Source: Pomphorhynchus laevis (Eukaryota > Acanthocephala > Palaeacanthocephala > Echinorhynchida > Pomphorhynchidae). Taken from it: a stretch of DNA of 64,000 nucleotides. The DNA is taken from NCBI GenBank assembly GCA_012934845.2, contig WNNJ02001981.1, forward strand, positions 1-64,000, in the 5' to 3' direction. How positions within the stretch are numbered: position 1 is the stretch's first letter; every line of letters begins with the position of its first letter. Shown one piece after another: positions 56,700-64,000 of the stretch. The notes under the pieces were generated by a model that saw only the letters and a program-made list of their open reading frames with translations, did not search any database and was not told the origin of the DNA. The position numbers were made by a program, and so were the translations under genes.

Positions 56700-57100
56700 C
56701 CTAACGATTCATAAAAGCAAAAAATTATTTGTATGTCATTTTATAGAATCACACAATTAACTCATTTGTAAAATATTAGATAATCAAATTTCAGAAGAAA
56801 CATGTCATCAGAACGTATTTTGCCCCACTGACGATCACTCGACTATTCTGCTTTTTAGATTTTATTAAAAATTTATTAGATTTCTTAAATTTAATTGAAA
56901 TCATTTATGATTTCAAATAAAATCAGCGTTCTTAAACTTTTATTTAAGTTATTCTAACTTAAACAAAAACCTACCGATTTTTCGATTAGTTACTTTATTA
57001 AACTAGTCATACATAACTAGCTTCCAACGTTTAAGTTTATATAATTGTGCAATCATTGTACGATTCACAAAGATATTAAATATTTATTTTTTAGAATGAA
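56700..57100. other. AT-rich stretch with a Naiad 3'-flank scrap
   Basis: About 56785-56830 resembles the flank at 19450 and 23990 ('gaaacatgtcat', 'gtattttgcccc'). Nothing else is recognised. Confidence 0.35.
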
Positions 57101-57181
57101 CAATTGCATACACGAGCGAGTATCATCATTTGGTCGGCTTCATCAATTATCATCGTGTGAATTCTTTAAACATAGATGCAG

Positions 57182-57254
57182 CACTGTACACTACAATCAG
57201 CGTAGGTAGACCTCATCAGCAGTGAGCCCACACCTACCTTTCGTGTTTCGGTCC
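57182..57254 (-). ncRNA. Permuted hammerhead motif, family 3, inverted unit
   Basis: On the minus strand: GGACC, GAAA, ACAC, helix d GGTGTGGG, CACTG, CTGATGA, GGTCT, d' CCTACGC, GTGT, A, CAGTG. Helix d holds through G-U pairs, and stem II has one changed end. Core intact. Confidence 0.55.
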
Positions 57255-57388
57255 TTTAATTATCTGCTGAAATTTTTCCTCTGCTGCCTTTCCGTAAAAA
57301 CAAACGATACAGTTTGTAAGAAAAAACATTTCCACTTGTGCAAACTGTACGTTGTATCTGTCGATTGAAACCAAAATAAACCCTTAAA

Positions 57389-57461
57389 GGGCCGAAACAC
57401 GAAAGGTAGGCGTAGGCTTACTGCTGATGAGGTCCACCTACGCTGATTGTAGTGTACAGTG
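57389..57461 (+). ncRNA. Permuted hammerhead motif, family 3, tandem copy 1
   Basis: GGGCC pairs with GGTCC through one G-T pair; core CTGATGA is at 57424-57430; helix d GCGTAGG pairs with CCTACGC; cleavage is predicted after the A of GTA before CAGTG (57457-57461). Stem I is one base shorter on the left (TTACTG). Confidence 0.6.
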
Positions 57462-57759
57462 CTGCATCTAGGATTAAAGAATTCACACGAGGATAATTGA
57501 TGAAGCAGACCAAATGATGATACTCGCTCGTGTATGCAATTGTTTATTCTATTTACTTTGCAGATTCCTGTTTCCTGTCAAAGAAAATTCAAAAGACAGA
57601 TTGTCGGTTGTTTCCGTCAACTGTAGTGCTATTTCCCTCTTTTACTTTCAAAAGACAGATACAATGTACAGTTTGCACAAGTAAAAATGCTTTCCTTACA
57701 AACTGTATCGTTTGTTTTTACAGAAAGGCAGCAGAGGAAAATTTCAGCAGATCATAAAA

Positions 57760-57832
57760 GAACCGAAACACGAAAGGTAGGCGTATGCTCACTGCTGATG
57801 AGGTTCACCTACGCTGATTGTAGTGTACAGTG
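57760..57832 (+). ncRNA. Permuted hammerhead motif, family 3, tandem copy 2
   Basis: Stem II is GAACC with GGTTC, a double compensatory change against GGACC/GGTCC of other copies. Core CTGATGA is at 57795-57801. Helix d has one mismatch (GCGTATG). Stem I is CACTG with CAGTG (57828-57832). Confidence 0.65.
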
Positions 57833-58130
57833 ATGCATCTATGATTAAAGAATTCACACGAGGATAATTGATGAAGCAGACCAAATGATGATACTCGCTC
57901 GTGTATGCAATTGTTTATTCTATTTACTTGGCAGATTCCTGTTTCCTGTCAAAGGAAATTCAAAAGACAGATTGTCGGTTGTTTCCGTCAACTGTAGTGC
58001 TATTTCCCTCTTTTACTTTCAAAAGACAGATACAATGTACAGTTTGCACAAGTAAAAATGCTTTCCTTACAAACTGTATCGTTTGTTTTTACAGAAATGC
58101 AGCAGAGGAAAATTTCAGCAGATCATTAAA

Positions 58131-58203
58131 GAACCGAAACACGAAAGGTAGGCGTAGGCTCACTGCTGATGAGGTCCACCTACGCTGATTGTAGTGTACA
58201 GTG
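58131..58203 (+). ncRNA. Permuted hammerhead motif, family 3, tandem copy 3
   Basis: GAACC here faces GGTCC within the same unit (one mismatch), but it pairs perfectly with GGTTC of copy 2 just upstream. Core CTGATGA is at 58166-58172. Helix d GCGTAGG/CCTACGC is perfect, and stem I is intact. Confidence 0.65.
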
Positions 58204-58501
58204 CTGCATCTATGATTAAAGAATTCACACGAGGATAATTGATGAAGCAGACCAAATGATGATACTCGCTCGTGTATGTAATTGTTTATTCTATTTACTT
58301 GGCAGATTCCTGTTTCCTATCAAAGAAAATTCAAAAGACAGATTGTCGGTTGTTTCCGTCAACTGTAGTGCTATTTCCCTCTTTTACTTTCAAAAGACAG
58401 ATACAACGTACAGTTTGCACAAGTGGAAATGCTTTCCTTACGAACTGTATCGGTTGTTTTTACAGAAAGGTAGCAGAGGAAAATTTCAGCAGATAATTAA
58501 A

Positions 58502-58574
58502 GGACCGAAACACGAAAGGTAGGCGTAGGCTCACTGCTGATGAGGTCCACCTACGCTGATTGTAGTGTACAGTG
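58502..58574 (+). ncRNA. Permuted hammerhead motif, family 3, tandem copy 4
   Basis: GGACC (58502-58506) with GGTCC, GAAA, ACAC with GTGT, helix d perfect, core CTGATGA at 58537-58543, A17 before CAGTG (58570-58574). All stems and core bases are intact; this is the consensus form of the family. Confidence 0.7.
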
Positions 58575-61500
58575 CTGCATCTATGATTAAAGAATTCAAA
58601 CGAGGATAATTGATGAAGCCAACCAAATGATTTATTTTTCAATTCAAAAAATTATGCGTGATATACTTTATGTGATAATTCACAATACTTATGTGATAAG
58701 TATTGATCTTATGATAAATTTCATTAAAATTTTAGTAAATAAAATATTTTAGAACTTAAATTATTCTTATTAATTTATTTTTTGATGACTATTTTTATTC
58801 TGCACTCTACTTTAATCCTATATATACGCCAACAGCAGTACGCCACATTTCAGTATTGCTGGACCTCATCAATTGCTAATTCAATACCTACGTTTCACGT
58901 GTCGGTTCTTTTAATGTTGACAGACGATAACTATACTTGTCTGCTTTTATTGGCAATTTAATTTAATGAAAAACTTTATTAAATTGTTACAATGTATAAT
59001 TATACAAAAAAGTATAATTGATCTTATAAGCACACAATAAAAATGTTGTATTTTATATAAATTAAGGGTAATTTCAATAAAACAAATAAAACAAATAAAA
59101 CAAACAATAAAACAAACACGGGAATTTTACTACTTTTATAAATAAAAGTACTACTTACTGGGCGTTTAATCAGTCTTTGTTATATATACAAGAAATGATT
59201 TTATAGAAAAAGTTTATAAAAGCATTTTTATTAACTAACAAATTTATTAAATGGATTATCTATAAAGCAAACATTTCGTAAAAACAATCAATCACTTACA
59301 AGTACTGTACTTTCCAAAATCTCATGGCATTTGCAAATGATATATTCTCAATGGCATTATGAGAGAGGATACTATTATAAACGGATTAATATATAAATGT
59401 TTGAAAATACACCTACATTTCACTGTCCTTTATGTTTATATCCGGTATTGTATGATCTACAAATGTTTGTCTTTTAGAGCTTAGATAGCCGTAACATTCA
59501 TCATTGGTTATAGTTTCGTTGAAATGTCTAAACCGCTCTTACTTTATTAAGAAGATCAGAACGATAATATGAATTGCTTTATTGGACAAATAAAACTCAA
59601 ACTGTAAACTTGTGGAAGTCGTGATATTAGTAAAATTAGAATCTTATAAACTAATAAAAATGAGTACACTGTTTTAAGAAGCTTAATTGTTTATCATAAA
59701 TTTTAAGTTTAATAATAACATGTAGATATATTTTAAATAATTAAACAGAGAAATTTACAAGAGTTTAGTGTTAACAGATGACGCTAGCTAATCAATAATA
59801 TCGTGCCATATGAATATAGATGTTTGAAACAAAAGAAATCATTTTCAAATAAATCTTATAGTAAGTATGCTTTCGTCTACATTTGCTAAAATTCAAACAA
59901 TTTTATATTAGTAAATTTGTTAAGATATTTAAAACCTCTCAGGGCTTGAAATTTCTATAACATTACTGGTCTTTATTTGTATCAATTTTATAAAGTATCC
60001 ACACTTAATCAGATTTAATACTTGTTTAATCAAGCAGATTTAAAAACTTAATTTTTATAGTGGATTCTTTCGTATTTTATTAAATCCAGTTTCAAGTTCT
60101 TATTTTTCAGTAACTATACAAGTCGGTGTAATATAAATGAAAATATGGTTTTACATAGTTGTGTTATAAACACACTTTGTTGATAGGGGTAAAAGGACAA
60201 ATAATACATTGATTAAAAACGAACTAAAACGATTTTTACGAAAAATATCATTTAATATTAATTGAATATCTACGTTTAAAACAATGTTAAACAACAATGT
60301 TTAGCACAATATCTCAGAGTAAAAAATAGTGAAATTAGGAATCTTATCATTAACTTGACTGTATTAAATAATACTTAATAAATATTAATTAATAATAATT
60401 AAACAAAAGAAATCGTTTTCAAATTAATATTTTGGTCTTAAAATATTAATTAATATTTTAGCTTTCGTCTACATTTGTTAAAATTCAAATAACTTTGTAC
60501 AAGTTTATTCAAACAATTTTTTCAGATTCAAACATTCAATGCATTACAAGTCGGTGTTATAGTCGTGTCATTATATAGTCGTGTGATATGAATATAGATG
60601 TGTGAAACAAAGACAAATTTCGTTTAGAAACTAATAGTAAATATGATTTCGTCTACATTTGTTAATATTCAAACAAATTTTATATTAGGAAACTTCTTAA
60701 TATATTTAAAACCTTTCATAATCTGCAATTTTTATAACATTACTGGCCGTTAATCTTATCAATTTTATAAAGGATCCATACTTAACCAGGTTTGATACTT
60801 GTTCGATCAATACATATTTAATAATTTAATTTTTATAGTGAATTCTTTCGTATTTTATAAAAACTCAGTTTCTAGTTCTTACTTTTTAGTGATTATATAA
60901 GTCTGTGTTATTTATATGAAAATAAAAGTATCCAAGTAATGAATAAAAATAAAAGTTAACACACTTTTATAGGTAGGGAATTAAAGACAAAGAGCAGGAA
61001 TTAAAAGTATTATAGCGACTTTTACGAAATATAAGTTATTATTAATAACTTGAAGAGCTATTGTCGAAACGCACTTTTAAAGGTTATAAACGAAGGATAA
61101 CCAAATATAGATAACCAAATATCGATATTAAAACAGAAGAAATTTTCTATGTTGAAAAGTTAAAGTTATTAATTTACTGTAAAAATTTATCAGTAAACGT
61201 TGTCATTCTCCAATTATCGATTTTTCATCAGTAATCTTCATTTTTATTCAAATCAAACTTATATTCTTTTTCTTGATTTCTATCAAATTTGATTAAAATT
61301 TCTATAAAATTAAGAAATTAAAAAAAATTAAATCGGTAATGCTTTTAATATAAAATGGTTTTATAGTACATCCTGTATGTAAAGAATTTCGATACTGGCT
61401 TGTTTTACAAATAAATTTATAAATAAAGGCTTAGCAGCATTGATCGCTATCCTTAAACACTCACTGCAATCCTGTAAAAATAACAAAGTCAAATCGCTTT

Positions 61501-61919
61501 ATACATCTTTCGCTTAAATTCAAAGAAAGTGCATGCTTTAGGAATACGATGTGAATTAAATATATCATCTGAAATTAGCGGAATTAAACAGAATTTATTT
61601 GTTTAATGCGTAAGACAAAACTAAATCTTAAATTAATTTTAAAAAAGTACATGCAACACGAAATGTTTGTTGAGATCATCAACTACAAAATTGGCATCAC
61701 AATACAAATATGACATTAACAAAGAAATGGATATGGGCATTTTAAGGGCGGAAACTTGAAAATACTGCGGTTTGAGCAGAATAATGTGTTATATAAAATT
61801 TATAAGGTTAAACAATTATCAATGTATAGAGCAATTCTTTGACTGGCGTGATGAATTTCTTTGCAGAATGGGATAATAATGTAGTTGCGTCGAAATTAAG
61901 TATTTAAAAGCTAAAAGCG

Positions 61920-62480
61920 CAATGCTGATAATTATTCACATTTGGTTCCCTGTACAAGAATCTATAGAACGCTTAAGAAGAGACAACGTTTAGTAGCCTG
62001 AAGTTGATAATGATGTGACCTCACATGTTTAACAGTGCAACGAATGTCAGGAACGCCATCTACAAAAACATAATACACAATTGTTTCAGTGGTCAACTAC
62101 ATGCCAACCCTGTTTCGATTGCACGAGGTCACGGCCTATTTTTCAGGGCCGGTGCTTAGAGTAGCTCCGCTAATTAGGGTGAATAATGTAACCAAATGGC
62201 AAGAGGTAATAAAACTAGGTTCAACCGTTGTTAGTCTTGTCATTGCATAGCTACGCGAAATATTAGCTCGATGGAGAGTACAAACTTTAAGAGTTTGTGA
62301 CCACGGACACCCATTCACATCGTGAAAATTTGACAATTTTTGACTTGTCAACAACATACAGCATATCAAAACTACCCACAACTGTTTTTAAACTAATGGC
62401 TTAGCCGAGAGAATAGTCAACATTGTTAAACAATTGGTGCTTTTGAGTAAAGGTAAGTAAGGATTTTGTTAAAAGATTAA
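61920..62480 (+). mobile_element. LTR-retrotransposon integrase fossil (Gypsy-like), right-arm copy
   Basis: Near-identical counterpart of 10640-11210. Broken with several breaks; no terminal repeats recognised. It entered the arm before the inverted duplication arose. Confidence 0.6.
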
Positions 62481-62814
62481 ATATAACCAATAAAAAGAAG
62501 ACATGAATTAACTAAGTATTGCAGGGTCCTAAGAAATCATTGCACTCAGAAACGTGTGAATATAAAAATTTTGTATTTTCTCCGAAATCTTAAAGTCGCT
62601 TTATATTCGTTTCAATCTTTAGGCATTCATTAATATAACTTGGGATTCAATCCCATCAGATGGAGATGGATCCACTATACCAGCCACAATTTCGCTAAAG
62701 CTTTCAACTATTAATATAAACTTAAAATTTATAAATCTGAGGAGTGCCAGCATTCAATAATTCCTATGAACACATTATTTTCTCAATGCATGACGTTTCA
62801 TGAGAACGTTTCAG

Positions 62815-63135
62815 TTTGAAACAGTATTCACCCACTGGACAGCGTTGCAGCACTATTCCTTAAACAAAGTTCATGCGCATTGTCTGGCCATTTATTTGGT
62901 ATTTCGCTGTTGTCTGGCATAGTTCCTTATGATTGAAAGATATCTGAGATGTAGCCATTATTCAAAAAAGAAGATACGTCTTTATGTACAAATTACCTAG
63001 TAATTTTCTTAAGTAGCATATTGTGCAAAATATTTGAACGAATTCTAGCAAAACTTATATATAATGACCTAACAAATGGGGGACTGAGAGTGAATCATAT
63101 CATGAATTCGGATCAAAGCGCTTGACATTGAGTAA
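62815..63135 (+). pseudogene. CR1/Jockey-like RT fragment, right-arm copy
   Basis: Counterpart of 9990-10310; same motifs (FKKEDTSLCTNYL, CKIFERILAKL) with the same interruptions. Confidence 0.55.
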
Positions 63136-63599
63136 TTTTCTATCCTATATACTCTTATGGATCATTATTGTGGGTTGGAGGTCGATGCAATATAACACAT
63201 TTTAAAAAATATTGCACGGAAATCGAAATTAATTCTGGTATGAAGCACTATTTTAGTGCTTCATACCAGAATTTTTACATCATAAATTTTTCATCAAAAA
63301 TTTCATCATCAATTTTTTCTTCATACTTTTTATTTCTACGAAAGAATTTTTAGAACACGCAAATAGAATAAATTTTCGAAATATTAATACTTACGATTGT
63401 AGTAAGCTTTAGACAAATTTAGATTTAGCTGATACTAAAGAAGTGTTAAAAAAATTATTTAACCTTTTACTTTGATTAAACTTTTACTTTGATTAATCTT
63501 TTACCTTCATTAATATTTTACCTTCATTAATCTTTTACTTTGATTAATGTTGTATTTAGATAAAGCTTTTACTTTGACTAACCTTTCACTTTGATAAAA

Positions 63600-64000
63600 T
63601 TGAATTAATTGAATCCTTAAATATTTTGATAAATCAAAATTATTTAAAAGTTGGGACATCTATATTTAGACAAAAAAAGGGGTTTCAATGGGTGGTAATA
63701 GTAGCCCAATTATAACTGACTTATTTTTAAGCTTTATAGAATATGAATTTGTTCATCACTGTGTAAAAAATAAATCTAAATTAAATAAAGATATGAAATA
63801 TAAGTTTCGGTAGTAGCCCAATTATAGTTGCCTCTTTTGGGCTACTACTTAATAGTAGCCCAATTATAGCTGACTTATTTTTAAGCTTTATATAATATGA
63901 ATTTGTTCATAACTGTTTTAAAATAAATCTAAATTATATAAAGATATGAAATATATCTTTGGTACAATAATGAGATACGTGTATTTAACTAATAATTTTT
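63600..64000 (+). mobile_element. Naiad RT fragment at the window edge
   Basis: Counterpart of 9093-9490, with the same internal duplication and the same TTGGGCTACTA foldback. The coding strand reads rightward, so the rest of the element would lie beyond 64000. Confidence 0.65.

Larger units (their letters stand above)
57100..58620. repeat. Family 3 hammerhead satellite: one inverted unit plus four tandem 371-bp units
   Basis: A minus-oriented unit (about 57100-57370) is followed head-to-head by plus-oriented copies with ribozyme motifs at 57389, 57760, 58131 and 58502 (spacing 371 each time). Units are highly similar. The sequence between motifs contains 'acagtttgcacaagt' and 'acaaactgtatcg', themselves nearly complementary. 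The frames of 74-95 codons here repeat with the unit and are not genes. A decayed minus-strand fragment lies at about 58830-58920. Confidence 0.9.
59300..64000. repeat. Right arm of the large inverted repeat
   Basis: Reverse complement of 9093-13200. The outer 2.5 kb (about 61540-64000) is nearly identical to its partner. The inner part shows the same subterminal blocks but with an extra tandem copy (59815-60150 and 60590-60930 are alike), so it is longer than the left arm. The arm runs off the window, where the partner would lead into the Naiad element, so the true repeat may include a second, inverted Naiad. Confidence 0.85.

Noticed and set aside
57530-58522. Repeated frames of 74-95 codons in the 371-bp array
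   Set aside because: They recur with the tandem unit, change frame between units and overlap the ribozyme motif; this is a satellite, not a gene family.
9093-64000. Assembly artefact as explanation of the inverted arms
   Set aside because: Arms differ by substitutions, a two-unit minisatellite difference and extra inner blocks. It is not excluded, only less likely.

Overview
The window is strongly AT-rich animal DNA with no convincing host gene. Decayed mobile elements (a Penelope-like element of Naiad type, several LINEs, a Merlin DNA transposon, a tRNA-derived SINE, an LTR-element integrase fossil), many foldbacks and several tandem satellites account for most of what can be read. Together they point to an invertebrate nuclear genome. 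I cannot place it more precisely: the Merlin, Naiad and hammerhead combination fits several AT-rich lineages such as flatworms and hydrozoans.

Layout. 1-15.1 kb: an inverted duplication (300-1435 against 14085-15130) encloses a LINE (1.4-3.2 kb, minus), a Naiad element with permuted domains (5.9-8.95 kb, minus) and the left arm of a very large inverted repeat (9.1-13.2 kb). 15.6-20.4 kb: a foreign block interrupts the first inverted duplication. It holds one hammerhead-satellite monomer, a LINE with endonuclease and reverse transcriptase, and Naiad fragments. 20-28 kb: Naiad 3' parts, a 165-bp tandem array and direct repeats. 28.4-34 kb: the densest region, with two homologous satellites of about 380 and 360 bp, a third related motif on the minus strand, and three long palindromes carrying minimal hammerhead-like cores. 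34-54 kb: mostly plain AT-rich DNA with a 172-bp minisatellite, LINE scraps, another hammerhead palindrome (45 kb), another satellite copy (48.6 kb) and long direct repeats. 54.4-56.7 kb: a complete-length Merlin with target duplications. 57.1-58.6 kb: a 371-bp hammerhead satellite array that starts head-to-head. 59.3-64 kb: right arm of the large inverted repeat.

Main discovery candidate. Four satellite or repeat families carry every conserved nucleotide of the hammerhead ribozyme core, but in the linear order GAAA, CUGAUGA, cleavage site. This is not one of the three circular permutations of known hammerheads. In each family the CUGAUGA strand sits in the loop of an extra helix (called d here), which extends or follows stem III. 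Compensatory base changes between families and copies support stems I, II and d. A single monomer cannot fold this as a normal three-way junction. Two neighbouring units can: the CUGAUGA strand of one unit completes the junction of the next. The prediction is multimer-dependent self-cleavage, with monomer circles protected. The palindromes carry a second class, minimal hammerheads with loopless palindromic stem III, which is known from Penelope-like elements to act as dimers. All ribozyme calls rest on reading by eye; no folding program or activity data were available.
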